NCBI RefSeq assembly: GCF_001792815.1
Contig: NZ_CP017674.1
Location: 2,542,001 to 2,606,000, forward strand
Direction: 5' to 3'
Length of the DNA: 64,000 nt
Origin: Microbacterium sp. BH-3-3-3
GTDB taxonomy: Bacteria; Actinomycetota; Actinomycetes; Actinomycetales; Microbacteriaceae
Part shown: positions 55,745 to 64,000 of the stretch, in pieces
Position numbering within the stretch: position 1 is the first letter of the stretch
Layout: each line of letters starts with the position of its first letter
The notes under the pieces: model-generated
What the model was told of the DNA's origin: nothing
What the model saw: the letters and a program-made list of their open reading frames with translations, nothing else
The model's database searches: none
Position numbers and translations under genes: made by a program

Positions 55745-56641
55745 ATGGCCGATGTCGTCGTCCTCGTCTCCGGTGGTGCGGCCGTCTCGCCGTACACCGA
55801 CCCCGATCACGCCGCCGGCCGCGGGCTTGCCGCGGGAAACACGCTCACCGCGCTGCGCCGGCACCTTCTCGATCGTGGCCTGCGGGTGTTCACCGCACCC
55901 GCCCGCCTCGGGGTCGGCGAGGTGCGGGCCGATGCCGGGTGGCAGGGCTTCGACGACGTGCCCGTCGTGTTGCCCACCGAGATGACGATCAACTCGGTCG
56001 GCACGATCGACGACGCCGGCGTCGCGCTCGCCGCGTTCTTACGCCGGCTCGCCGCCGAGCATGCGGTGACCCGCGTCGACCTGGTGGGGCATTCGATGGG
56101 CGGGCTGTTCGCCCGCGCCGCGATCCGCGAGCTGGGCGACGAGGACCCGCGTGCCGAGCGGCTCATCACCCTCGGCACCCCGTGGGACGGCGCGGTGCTC
56201 GGTGATGCCGTCGCGGGCGAGATCACGGATGCCGACGCGCACGGCGACCCGTCGACGACGACGATCCTCGCGCAGGCGCGCGCGTACGCCGCGGCGAACT
56301 CCGAGGGCGCGGCCGAGCAGGTATCCCATCGATACCTGCGTGAGTGGAATCGGGCTCAGACGGGAGTGCTCGACGGCATCCCGGTCACCGCGATCGGCGC
56401 GGGGTACTTCGCCGCGGCGGTCGAGCCGGCGCGGCTCTGGCCGCACGACGGTCTCGTCTCGCTCCGCAGCGGACGCGCCGACGACATCCCCGCCGAGGTG
56501 CTTCCCGAGGCGAGGCGTCACGCGTTCCCCGACGACGTGCACAGCATCTTCTTCGCCGATGCGTTCGGGCTGCCGTGGGAGCGCGCGCTGACGTGGGACC
56601 CCGCGGTGTTCGCGGTCGTCGACGAGGCCCTGGGAATCTGA
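55745..56641 (+). CDS. Alpha/beta hydrolase, lipase-like
   Basis: 298 aa, GAAGGAGCCGCC upstream of the ATG. Nucleophile motif [30 protein letters not shown], and a late His in [10 protein letters not shown]. The pattern resembles triacylglycerol lipase/PGAP1-like esterases. No signal peptide, so intracellular. No clear link to the xylose genes that follow. Confidence 0.78.
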   Translation: MADVVVLVSGGAAVSPYTDPDHAAGRGLAAGNTLTALRRHLLDRGLRVFTAPARLGVGEVRADAGWQGFDDVPVVLPTEMTINSVGTIDDAGVALAAFLRRLAAEHAVTRVDLVGHSMGGLFARAAIRELGDEDPRAERLITLGTPWDGAVLGDAVAGEITDADAHGDPSTTTILAQARAYAAANSEGAAEQVSHRYLREWNRAQTGVLDGIPVTAIGAGYFAAAVEPARLWPHDGLVSLRSGRADDIPAEVLPEARRHAFPDDVHSIFFADAFGLPWERALTWDPAVFAVVDEALGI

Positions 56642-56672
56642 CCGGAACGCTGGACGCCGTGGCATCCGGGTT

Positions 56673-56692
56673 ATATGTTGTGAGAACCAACA
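56673..56692 (+). promoter_or_regulatory. xylA promoter and ROK-type operator
   Basis: TGTTG (56676-56680) and CAACA (56688-56692) form an inverted repeat spaced by 7 bases, typical of ROK regulators. A possible -10 TATATG (56673-56678) overlaps it, with TGGACG (56651-56656) as a weak -35. Binding would block transcription of xylA. Confidence 0.55.
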
Positions 56693-56744
56693 AACCCGCC
56701 GTGCGTCACCGCGCACTCGTGCGTCTCCATGCGAAGGAGCAGGA

Positions 56745-57932
56745 ATGCCCACCCCCACCCGCGATGACAAGTTCTCGTTCGGCCTCTGGACCGTCGGCTA
56801 CAACGGCGCCGACCCGTTCGGCGGCCCGACCCGCCCGGCCCTCGACGTCGTGCACGCCGTCGAGAAGCTCGCCGAACTCGGCGCCTACGGCCTCACCTTC
56901 CACGACGACGACCTCTTCGCCTTCGGCTCCACCGACGCCGAGCGCCAGAAGCAGATCGACCGTCTGAAGGGCGCGATGCAGGACACCGGCATCATCACGC
57001 CGATGGTCACCACCAACCTGTTCTCGGCCCCCGTCTTCAAGGACGGCGGCTTCACCTCGAACGACCGCGAGGTGCGCCGCTTCGCCCTGCGCAAGGTTCT
57101 GCGCAACCTCGACCTCGCCGCCGAACTCGGCGCGAAGACCTTCGTCATGTGGGGCGGCCGAGAGGGCGCCGAATACGACTCGGCGAAAGACATCCGCCAG
57201 GCACTCGAGCGCTACCGCGAGGCCGTCAACCTGCTCGGCGACTACGTCACCGACAAGGGCTACGACATCCGCTTCGCGATCGAGCCGAAGCCCAACGAGC
57301 CCCGCGGCGACATCCTGCTGCCGACCCTCGGCCACGCGATCGCCTTCATCGACTCGCTCGAGCGTCCCGAGCTCGTGGGCGTCAACCCCGAGGTCGGTCA
57401 CGAGCAGATGGCGGGCCTGAACTTCTCGGCCGGCATCGCCCAGGCGCTGTACCACGGCAAGCTCTTCCACATCGACCTCAACGGCCAGCGCGGCATCAAG
57501 TACGACCAGGACCTCGTGTTCGGCCACGGTGACCTGCACAACGCGTTCGCGCTCGTCGACCTGCTCGAAAACGGTGGCCCCGGCGGCGTTCCCGCGTACG
57601 ACGGCCCTCGCCACTTCGACTACAAGCCCTCGCGCACCGAAGACGAGACGGGCGTCTGGGACTCGGTCTCGGCCAACATGAACACCTACCTGCTGCTGAA
57701 GGAGCGCGCCGCGGCCTTCCGCGCCGACCCCGAGGTGCAGGCGGCGCTCGAGGCATCGAAGGTCCCCGAGCTCGCTCAGCCGACGCTGAACGAGGGCGAG
57801 ACCTACGACGACTTCCTCGCCGACCGTTCGGCCTACGAGGACTTCGACACCGACGCGTACCTCGGCGGCAAGGGCTTCGGCTTCGTCCGCCTGCAGCAGC
57901 TCGCCACCGAGCACCTGCTCGGCGCGCGCTGA
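56745..57932 (+). CDS. xylA: Xylose isomerase
   Basis: 395 aa, actinobacterial (class I) length. Active-site His53 and Asp56 (TFHDDDLF), Trp in VMWGGREG, metal ligands in [12 protein letters not shown] and [12 protein letters not shown], and [10 protein letters not shown]. Converts D-xylose to D-xylulose with Mg2+. Ribosome site AAGGAGCAGGA. Followed by a perfect palindromic terminator. Confidence 0.97.
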   Translation: MPTPTRDDKFSFGLWTVGYNGADPFGGPTRPALDVVHAVEKLAELGAYGLTFHDDDLFAFGSTDAERQKQIDRLKGAMQDTGIITPMVTTNLFSAPVFKDGGFTSNDREVRRFALRKVLRNLDLAAELGAKTFVMWGGREGAEYDSAKDIRQALERYREAVNLLGDYVTDKGYDIRFAIEPKPNEPRGDILLPTLGHAIAFIDSLERPELVGVNPEVGHEQMAGLNFSAGIAQALYHGKLFHIDLNGQRGIKYDQDLVFGHGDLHNAFALVDLLENGGPGGVPAYDGPRHFDYKPSRTEDETGVWDSVSANMNTYLLLKERAAAFRADPEVQAALEASKVPELAQPTLNEGETYDDFLADRSAYEDFDTDAYLGGKGFGFVRLQQLATEHLLGAR

Positions 57933-57938
57933 CCTGCA

Positions 57939-57968
57939 CGGGCCCGGATGCCGCGGCATCCGGGCCCG
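57939..57968 (+). terminator. 30-bp perfect palindrome after xylA
   Basis: Self-complementary over all 30 bp, starting CGGGCCCGGATGCC; 6 bp past the stop. The arms contain GGATGCC and GGCATCC back to back. Confidence 0.85.
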
Positions 57969-58005
57969 ACGCCCCGCCCCCGGTCAGGTCTCGGCGTCGC
58001 ACCCC

Positions 58006-58067
58006 GTTGAGTGTCCAGAACACGCCGTTCCGGACCGAGCGGGTGCGGCGTTTCGTGGACACTCGAC
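58006..58067. repeat. 62-bp palindromic element, copy A4
   Basis: Outer arms GTTGAGTGTCCA / TGGACACTCGAC; its loop TTCCGGACCGAGCGG(GTG) is almost identical to that of A5. Confidence 0.92.
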
Positions 58068-58119
58068 GGGGGAGGCCGCGCCGCCCGTCCGACCCGCCCA
58101 ACCGCCGCGTCATCACCCC

Positions 58120-58181
58120 GTTGAGTGTCCAGGACACGCCGTTCCGGACCGAGCGGACGCGGCGTTTCCTGGACGCTCAGC
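58120..58181. repeat. 62-bp palindromic element, copy A5
   Basis: Outer arms GTTGAGTGTCCA / TGGACGCTCAGC, so the right arm has two changes. Near-duplicate of A4, 114 bp downstream of it. Confidence 0.9.
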
Positions 58182-58200
58182 GGCACTTCGCGGCATCCGC

Positions 58201-58262
58201 GTCGCGTTTCGAGGGACACCCGGACGCCCTCCGGGCACATCCGGGTGTCGTGGACACTCGAC
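58201..58262. repeat. 62-bp palindromic element, degenerate copy A6
   Basis: Right arm TGGACACTCGAC is intact; the left arm GTCGCGTTTCGA keeps 9 of 12 positions; length is still exactly 62. The inner stem is replaced by an ACCCGGA/TCCGGGT pairing. Confidence 0.65.
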
Positions 58263-58320
58263 GAGAACACCACACGAACAACCCGCGCCGATGACGGCGC
58301 GGACGGCAGAGAGGGTGAGC

Positions 58321-59712
58321 ATGGCGCTCGTCATGGGAGTCGATTCGTCGACGCAGTCGTGCAAGGTCGTCGTCGTCGACGCCGAGACCGGACGCGTGGT
58401 GCGCGAGGGGCGCGCGTCGCATCCCTCCGGCACCGCGGTCGATCCCGAGGCGTGGTGGAGCGCGCTCCAGGATGCCATCGCCCAGGCCGGCGGTCTCGAC
58501 GACGTCGCCGCGGTCTCGATCGCCGGGCAGCAGCACGGAATGGTCGCCCTCGATGCCGAGGGTCGCGTCGTGCGCGACGCCCTGCTGTGGAACGACACCC
58601 GCTCGGCTCAGGCGGCACGCGACCTCATCGACGAGGTCGGTGCCGACGCGTACGCCGAGCGCACGGGCGTGGTGCCGGTCGCCTCGTTCACCGGGACGAA
58701 ACTGCGATGGCTGCGGGATGCCGAGCCCGACAACGCCGCGCGCGTCGCCGCCGTGGCGCTGCCGCACGACTGGCTCACCTGGCGTCTGGGGGGCTTCGGT
58801 CCCGGCAACGCTGTGCTCGACGAGCTCGTCACCGACCGCTCCGACGCCTCGGGCACCGCGTACTGGGGCGCCGGCGGGTACGACCTCGAGCTGTTCCGCC
58901 GCGCCCTGGGGCACGACGCCGTGTTGCCGCGCGTGCTCGGCCCGTGGGAGAGCGCCGGAACCCTCTCGGGCGGCGCCCTCGTCGGCCCCGGCGCCGGTGA
59001 CAACGCCGGCGCAGCGCTGGGCCTGGGCGCGGGGGTCGGCGACGTCGTCGTCTCTCTCGGCACCTCGGGCACCGTCTTCGCCGTCGCCGACGCACCCACG
59101 CGCGACACCACGGGCACCGTCGCCGGATTCGCGGACGCCACCGGCAAGTTCCTGCCCCTGGTGGCGACGCTGAACGCTGCCCGGGTGCTCGACGCCTTCG
59201 CGGGGCTGCTCGGTGTGACGCACGACGAGCTCGGAGCCCTCGCCCTCGAGGCAGCGCCGGGCGCCGACGGCGTCGTGCTCGTGCCCTGGTTCGAGGGGGA
59301 GCGCACGCCCAACCTTCCGCGGGCGCAGGCGTCGCTGACGGGGCTGACCCTGGCATCCACGAACCGCGCGAACTTCGCGCGCGCCGCGATCGAGGGCATG
59401 CTGAGCGGTCTGGCCGTGGGGCTCGAGGCCATCCAGGCGCAGGGCGTCGACGTGCGGCGCATCCTGCTCATCGGCGGCGCGGCCGCGAACGAGGGTGTCG
59501 CGCGGATCGCTGCACAGGTCTTCGACGCTGAGATCGTGGTGCCGGCGGCGGGGGAGTACGTCGCGCTCGGTGCGGCGCGACAGGCCGCGGGTGTGCTCGC
59601 GGGCGGACCGGTGGATTGGGCGGTCGCGACGACGCGCGCTGTCGACACCGATCACCGGCCGCAGATTCGCGAACGTTACGACGTCGTCGCAGCGTTGCGT
59701 GCGGCAGAGTAG
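58321..59712 (+). CDS. xylB: Xylulokinase
   Basis: 463 aa from ATG 58321 (GAGAGGGTGAGC upstream). FGGY motifs: [53 protein letters not shown] with catalytic Asp, and [21 protein letters not shown]. Phosphorylates D-xylulose to xylulose 5-phosphate. Same strand as xylA but 388 bp away behind a terminator, so it may have its own promoter or depend on read-through. Confidence 0.93.
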   Translation: MALVMGVDSSTQSCKVVVVDAETGRVVREGRASHPSGTAVDPEAWWSALQDAIAQAGGLDDVAAVSIAGQQHGMVALDAEGRVVRDALLWNDTRSAQAARDLIDEVGADAYAERTGVVPVASFTGTKLRWLRDAEPDNAARVAAVALPHDWLTWRLGGFGPGNAVLDELVTDRSDASGTAYWGAGGYDLELFRRALGHDAVLPRVLGPWESAGTLSGGALVGPGAGDNAGAALGLGAGVGDVVVSLGTSGTVFAVADAPTRDTTGTVAGFADATGKFLPLVATLNAARVLDAFAGLLGVTHDELGALALEAAPGADGVVLVPWFEGERTPNLPRAQASLTGLTLASTNRANFARAAIEGMLSGLAVGLEAIQAQGVDVRRILLIGGAAANEGVARIAAQVFDAEIVVPAAGEYVALGAARQAAGVLAGGPVDWAVATTRAVDTDHRPQIRERYDVVAALRAAE

Positions 59713-59835
59713 ACCTGGGACCGTCGACATCTTGTAAGGGGGATGTCGGCGGTCTCTGCTTTCCGCGGCGGATGGGCTCGGTGGACGCGTCGCCGCGGCG
59801 GCCGAGGGAGTCTCGCGACGCTACTGTGAGGGACC

Positions 59836-60804
59836 ATGAGCGGCGAGGTCGGGGCGAAGCGCAGCGGCGTGCGCGAGGTCGCGGCCGCCGCGGGCGTGTC
59901 GACGCAGACCGTGTCGCGGGTGCTCAACGGCTATCCGGGCATTCGCGCGGCGACGCGGGAGCGCGTGCTCGACGCGGTCGCCGCCCTCGACTACCGGGTG
60001 AACAACGCCGCGCGGGCGCTGGGCACGAGCCTCACCCGCACGGTGGGGGTCGTGGCATCCGATGCCGTTCTGCATGGTCCCTCGGCGGGCATCGCGGCGC
60101 TCGAGCGGGCCGCGCGGACGCGCGGTCGGTGGATCACGACCGCCTACACCGACTCGGACGACCCCGCCGACATCGACGCCGCCGTGCGGCACCTGCTGGA
60201 TCAGGGGGTCGACGGGATCGTGCTGGTCGCCGCGCACGGAGCCACTCCTCTCGAGGGGTACGACGTGCCGATCGTGCCGCTGTACGGCGAATCCGGCATC
60301 CGCCAACGCGATGCGGCCGCCCTCGTCGTGGATCATCTCGCCGACCTCGGACATCGCCGCATCGTCGAGCTCGCGGGCCCGTCGGACTGGCGCGAGGCGC
60401 TCGCTCGTACCGCGGGCGTGGCCGACGCCGCCGCCCGCCGGGGGCTCGAGGTCGTCGACCGGGTCGAGGGCGATTGGAGCGCCGCCTCGGGATCCGCCGT
60501 GGCCGACGCCGTCGCCGCGCGGGTCGCCGAAGGTGCCACCGTCGTGGCGGCCGCCAACGACCAGATGGCGTTGGGCCTCATCGCCGGTCTCGCCGCGCGG
60601 GGCATGCGTGTACCCGCCGACGTCTCGGTGACCGGGTTCGACGACAACCCGGATGCCGCCTTCTACACGCCCGCGCTCACCACGGTGCGCCTCGACGTCG
60701 AGGGTGAGGCCGAGTACGCGGTCGCCGCCGTCCTCGGCGACGCGGCCCCGGCGCCCGCGGCCCCCGTGCTCGTGGCGCGGGATTCGGTGACCGCTCCGCG
60801 CTGA
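59836..60804 (+). CDS. araR: LacI-family regulator of the arabinose genes
   Basis: 322 aa, GAGGGACC before ATG 59836; possible -10 TACTGT at 59823-59828. HTH: VREVAAAAGVSTQTVSRVLNGYPG; the ligand domain ends GFDDNPDAAFYTPALTTVRLD. Located between xylB and the araD operon, whose promoter carries a 20-bp palindrome of LacI type, so it is the likely arabinose repressor. The name is inferred from position. Confidence 0.82.
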   Translation: MSGEVGAKRSGVREVAAAAGVSTQTVSRVLNGYPGIRAATRERVLDAVAALDYRVNNAARALGTSLTRTVGVVASDAVLHGPSAGIAALERAARTRGRWITTAYTDSDDPADIDAAVRHLLDQGVDGIVLVAAHGATPLEGYDVPIVPLYGESGIRQRDAAALVVDHLADLGHRRIVELAGPSDWREALARTAGVADAAARRGLEVVDRVEGDWSAASGSAVADAVAARVAEGATVVAAANDQMALGLIAGLAARGMRVPADVSVTGFDDNPDAAFYTPALTTVRLDVEGEAEYAVAAVLGDAAPAPAAPVLVARDSVTAPR

Positions 60805-60919
60805 CGGCGGCTTCGCGGCGTGGGTTCGGCGCCGCCGCGCCCCGCCGTCCCGCCGCGCCGCCCCGCGCCGCCGTCCCGCGCCGCCGCGCCCGCACGCCGA
60901 ATTACCTCTCGCGCCGCCG

Positions 60920-60939
60920 CGATGTTACCGGTAACATCG
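60920..60939 (+). promoter_or_regulatory. 20-bp perfect palindromic operator before araD
   Basis: CGATGTTACCGGTAACATCG lies 41 bp before the araD start. It has the central CG and TGTTA/TAACA half-sites of LacI-type operators. The rest of the 175-bp gap is GC-rich repeats of CGCCGC with no other signal. Confidence 0.75.
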
Positions 60940-60979
60940 AAACCGAAGCCCCACCCGAACGAGTCGAAGGAGACCCCGC

Positions 60980-61696
60980 GTGACCGATGCCGCCCGGTTC
61001 GCGCCCGAGGTGCAGCAGGCGATCGACGCCGTGCGCGCCGACGTCGCGAAGCTGCACGCCGAACTCGTGCGCTACAACCTCATCGTCTGGACCGGCGGCA
61101 ACGTCTCGGGCCGCGTCCCCGGCGCCGATCTGTTCGTGATCAAGCCCTCCGGCGTCTCGTACGACGACCTGGCCCCCGAGAACATGATCCTGTGCGACCT
61201 CGACGGAAACGCCATCCCCGGTACCCCCGGCAGTGAGCGCAGCCCCTCCAGCGACACCGCGGCCCACGCCTACGTCTACCGGAACATGCCCGAGGTCGGC
61301 GGTGTCGTGCACACGCACTCCACCTACGGTGTCGCGTGGGCCGCGCGGGGCGAAGAGATCCCGTGCGTCATCACGGCGATGGCGGATGAGTTCGGCGGCC
61401 CCATTCCGGTCGGTCCGTTCGCGATCATCGGCGACGACTCGATCGGGCGCGGCATCGTCGACACCCTGCGGGGGCACCGCTCGCGCGGCGTCATCATGCA
61501 GAACCACGGTCCCTTCACGATCGGCACGAACGCGAAGGATGCCGTGAAGGCCGCCGTCATGCTCGAAGACGTCGCCCGCACCGTGCACATCGCGCGCGAA
61601 GCGGGCCCGCTCATCCCGATCCCGCAGGACAAGATCGACGCCCTCTACAACCGCTACCAGAACGTCTACGGACAGAGCTCGGACGACCGCCGATGA
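60980..61696 (+). CDS. araD: L-ribulose-5-phosphate 4-epimerase
   Basis: 238 aa, GTG start with GAAGGAGACC upstream. Class II aldolase/epimerase fold with TGGNVSGRVP, VIKPSGVSYDDL, and the Zn-binding THSTY and NHGPFTIG segments. Converts L-ribulose 5-phosphate to D-xylulose 5-phosphate, joining the arabinose and xylose routes. The stop overlaps araB (ATGA). Confidence 0.94.
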   Translation: MTDAARFAPEVQQAIDAVRADVAKLHAELVRYNLIVWTGGNVSGRVPGADLFVIKPSGVSYDDLAPENMILCDLDGNAIPGTPGSERSPSSDTAAHAYVYRNMPEVGGVVHTHSTYGVAWAARGEEIPCVITAMADEFGGPIPVGPFAIIGDDSIGRGIVDTLRGHRSRGVIMQNHGPFTIGTNAKDAVKAAVMLEDVARTVHIAREAGPLIPIPQDKIDALYNRYQNVYGQSSDDRR

Positions 61697-63264
61697 GCAC
61701 CACCATCACCGAAGGCCGGGCCTCCCTCGGCATCGAACTCGGATCCACCCGCATCAAGGCCTGCCTCATCGGCCCCGACGCCGAGGTACTGGCCACCGGC
61801 TCCCACGAGTGGGAGAACGTCTACGCCGACAAGCTGTGGACCTATTCCCTGGATGCCGTGTGGTCGGGCCTGCAGGCCGCCTATGCCGAGCTGGTCGACA
61901 ACGTCCGACAGCAGTTCGGCGTCACCCCCGAGCGCTACGCCGCCATGGGTGTCTCGGCGATGATGCACGGCTACCTCGCGTTCGACTCGGATGGCGAGCT
62001 GCTGGCCCCCTTCCGCACCTGGCGCAACACGAACACGGGCGTCGCGGCGGCCGAACTCACCGAGTTGCTGGGCGTGAACATTCCGCTGCGCTGGTCGATC
62101 GCTCACCTGCACCAGGCCGTCGTCGACGCCGAGCCGCACGTCCCCGAGATCCGCTTCCTCACCACCCTCGCCGGGTACGTGCACTGGAAGCTGACCGGCG
62201 AGAAGGTGCTCGGCGTGGGCGACGCCTCGGGCATGTTCCCGATCGACTCCGCCACCCGTGACTACGACGCCGACCTCGTCGCCCGCTACGACGCGCTCGC
62301 CGCCGGCCGGCTGCCGGCCCTCCGCGACCTGCTCCCGCAGTCGCTCGTGGCGGGAACCTCCGCGGGCAGCCTCACCGCCGAGGGGGCGGCCCTGCTCGAC
62401 CCGAGCGGAACCCTGCATCCTGGCATCCCCTTCGCTCCGCCCGAGGGCGACGCCGGCACCGGCATGGTCGCCACCGGCGCCGTGGCCCCGCGCACGGGCA
62501 ACGTCAGCGCGGGCACGAGCATCTTCGCGATGGTCGTGCTGGAGCGTCCGCTCAGCCAGGTGCACCACGAGCTCGACCTCGTCACGACCCCGTCGGGCGA
62601 CGCCGTCGCGATGGTGCACTGCAACAACGGCGCGAGCGAACTGGCCGCCTGGGCGAACCTGTTCACCGCCTTCGCCGCCGCGGCGGGCACGCCGGTGACC
62701 CCGGATGCCACCTACGCGGCGCTCTTCGACGCCGCCCTGTCGGGAGAAGCCGACGCGGGCGGGCTGCTGGCGTACAACCACCTCGCCGGTGAGCCCATCG
62801 CGGGCCTCGCCGAGGGGCGACCGCTGGTGGTGCGCACGCCCGATAGCCGCCTGACGCTGCCGAACTTCATGCGCGCGCAGCTCTACGGCGTCTTCGGCAC
62901 GCTGGCGCTCGGTATGGACGTGCTCCACGGCGAGGGCGTGCAGCTCGATCGCATGTATGCGCATGGCGGCATGTTCCGCACCGCGGGTGTCGCACAGCGC
63001 TTCCTCGCGGCGGCGCTCGATGCTCCCGTCGCCGTCGCCGAGACGGCATCCGAGGGCGGCGCGTGGGGCATCGCGGTGCTCGCGGCCTACGTGGTCGACG
63101 GCCAGGGCCGCGACCTCGACACGTACCTGCGCGAAGCGATCTTCGCCGACGCGCCGATCGTCACCGCCGAGCCCGACGCCTCCGACGTCGCCGGCTTCTC
63201 TACCTACCTCGACCGCTATCGCGCAGGCCTCGCCGTCGAGGCCGCCGCCGTGGCATCCCTCTGA
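61693..63264 (+). CDS. araB: Ribulokinase-type FGGY kinase
   Basis: 523 aa. FGGY kinase with [39 protein letters not shown] and [22 protein letters not shown]. Its place between araD and araA identifies it as the kinase making L-ribulose 5-phosphate, although in sequence it is closer to the xylulokinase-like actinobacterial type than to E. coli AraB. Confidence 0.88.
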   Translation: MSTTITEGRASLGIELGSTRIKACLIGPDAEVLATGSHEWENVYADKLWTYSLDAVWSGLQAAYAELVDNVRQQFGVTPERYAAMGVSAMMHGYLAFDSDGELLAPFRTWRNTNTGVAAAELTELLGVNIPLRWSIAHLHQAVVDAEPHVPEIRFLTTLAGYVHWKLTGEKVLGVGDASGMFPIDSATRDYDADLVARYDALAAGRLPALRDLLPQSLVAGTSAGSLTAEGAALLDPSGTLHPGIPFAPPEGDAGTGMVATGAVAPRTGNVSAGTSIFAMVVLERPLSQVHHELDLVTTPSGDAVAMVHCNNGASELAAWANLFTAFAAAAGTPVTPDATYAALFDAALSGEADAGGLLAYNHLAGEPIAGLAEGRPLVVRTPDSRLTLPNFMRAQLYGVFGTLALGMDVLHGEGVQLDRMYAHGGMFRTAGVAQRFLAAALDAPVAVAETASEGGAWGIAVLAAYVVDGQGRDLDTYLREAIFADAPIVTAEPDASDVAGFSTYLDRYRAGLAVEAAAVASL

Positions 63265-63284
63265 TCACCCGAAAAGGAACCGTC

Positions 63285-64000
63285 ATGACCCGCACCCCCC
63301 TCAAGAACGACCTCGACGGCTACGAGGTCTGGTTCGTCACCGGTAGCCAGAACCTCTACGGCGAAGAGACGCTGAAGCAGGTCGCCGAACAGTCGCAGGC
63401 CGTCGTCGAGGGCCTGAACGGCCTGCCGGTGAAGGTCGTCTGGAAGCCCGTGCTCAAGGACTCCGACAGCATCCGCCGCATGGCGCTCGAGATCAACGGC
63501 CGCGACGACGTCATCGGCGTGATCGCGTGGATGCACACGTTCAGCCCCGCCAAGATGTGGATCTCGGGGCTCGATGCCCTGCAGAAGCCGCTGCTGCACC
63601 TGCACACGCAGGCGAACGTCGAGCTGCCGTGGAACGACATCGACTTCGACTTTATGAACCTCAACCAGGCCGCTCACGGCGACCGCGAGTTCGGGTACAT
63701 CCAGACGCGTCTGGGAGTCGCGCGCAAGACGGTCGTCGGCCACGTGTCGAACCCCGTCGTGCGTCAGCAGATCGAAGATTGGGAGCGCGCAGCCGCCGGC
63801 TGGACCGCGTCGCGCACCCTCAAGCTCGCCCGCTTCGGTGACAACATGCGCTTCGTCGCCGTCACCGAGGGTGACAAGACCGAGGCCGAGCTGCGCTTCG
63901 GCGTGCAGGTCAACACCTGGGGCGTCAACGAACTCGTCGAGGCCGTCGAAAGCGCGTCGGATGCCGAGATCGACGCGCTCGTGCAGGAGTACGTCGACAG
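63285..64000 (+). CDS. araA: L-arabinose isomerase (5' part, cut by window end)
   Basis: 238 codons are visible from ATG 63285 (AAAAGGAAC upstream). The sequence [19 protein letters not shown] and [17 protein letters not shown] is diagnostic. Full-length family members are about 500 aa, so about half is missing here. Converts L-arabinose to L-ribulose; completes the araDBA set. Confidence 0.95.
   Translation, partial: MTRTPLKNDLDGYEVWFVTGSQNLYGEETLKQVAEQSQAVVEGLNGLPVKVVWKPVLKDSDSIRRMALEINGRDDVIGVIAWMHTFSPAKMWISGLDALQKPLLHLHTQANVELPWNDIDFDFMNLNQAAHGDREFGYIQTRLGVARKTVVGHVSNPVVRQQIEDWERAAAGWTASRTLKLARFGDNMRFVAVTEGDKTEAELRFGVQVNTWGVNELVEAVESASDAEIDALVQEYVD

Larger units (their letters stand above)
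57933..58320. other. 388-bp xylA-xylB gap filled with palindromes
   Basis: Holds one terminator hairpin and three 62-bp elements in a row (A4, A5, A6), then the xylB ribosome site GAGAGGG. No coding sequence is credible here: frames open across the region read through the palindrome arms on both strands. Confidence 0.8.

Noticed and set aside
8951..58262. The 62-bp palindromes as insertion-sequence ends
   Set aside because: No transposase lies between or beside them, no target-site duplication was found, and each copy is complete in itself.

Overview
The window is high-G+C DNA (roughly 70 percent by eye) with GTG starts, 4-bp ATGA/GTGA gene overlaps and a core order tlyA-nadK-recN-pyrG-NUDIX-xerD typical of Actinobacteria. 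Gene content and codon use suggest Microbacteriaceae, most likely Microbacterium or a close relative. This is inferred; no rRNA gene is present. No tRNA, rRNA, CRISPR array, IS element or prophage was recognised.

Layout. 1-8.5 kb: conserved housekeeping block ending in an ABC-F ATPase. 8.5-13.1 kb: a LysR-type HTH-only protein, a GMC dehydrogenase with a Cys cluster, its partner (an alpha/beta hydrolase fused to a gluconate-2-dehydrogenase subunit 3-like domain), and an SDR. 13.2-16.9 kb: two convergent glycosyltransferases and a nucleotidyltransferase-like protein. 17-32.9 kb: sugar-catabolic module 1 (two LacI regulators, Gfo/Idh oxidoreductase, class I aldolase, DUF4432 mutarotase-like protein, ManA-like isomerase, FGGY kinase, Frc-type ABC transporter, class II aldolase, PfkB kinase, FAD/Fe-S dehydrogenase). 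32.9-35.4 kb: CPBP protease, a small membrane protein, an SDR. 35.6-42.4 kb: kinase-HAD fusion, second FGGY kinase, LacD/YihT-family aldolase, LacI, GH13 enzyme. 42.6-45.9 kb: a tightly overlapping XRE / ImmA-IrrE / membrane protein / hydrolase operon. 45.9-53.5 kb: polyol module (mannitol-dehydrogenase family, a second, nearly identical Frc-type ABC cassette, FrcK-like kinase, L-xylulose-reductase-like SDR, alditol oxidase). 53.6-59.7 kb: ROK regulator, glutathione peroxidase, lipase-like hydrolase, xylA, xylB. 59.8 kb to the end: LacI-type regulator and an arabinose operon araD-araB-araA, with araA cut by the window edge.

How the genes fit together. Most of 17-64 kb is devoted to uptake and breakdown of sugars and sugar alcohols, each unit with its own repressor and a visible operator: GACAACGTTGTC at module 1, TGACACCGGTGTCA shared by the 36.9-kb and 51.3-kb promoters, a TGTTG-N7-CAACA site before xylA, and a 20-bp perfect palindrome before araD. 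The transporter, FGGY kinase and aldolase functions occur as paralogous pairs, which points to local duplication and divergence toward related substrates. Exact substrates of modules 1 and 2 cannot be read from sequence.

Beyond the genes, three things stand out: (i) a family of exactly 62-bp palindromic intergenic elements with constant architecture and variable loops, plus a 66-bp family with the same architecture; (ii) a roughly six-fold excess of the heptamer GGATGCC/GGCATCC on both strands, often written with otherwise rare codons; (iii) unusual fusions and small systems (hydrolase-GluDH3, kinase-HAD, XRE-ImmA-membrane protein).
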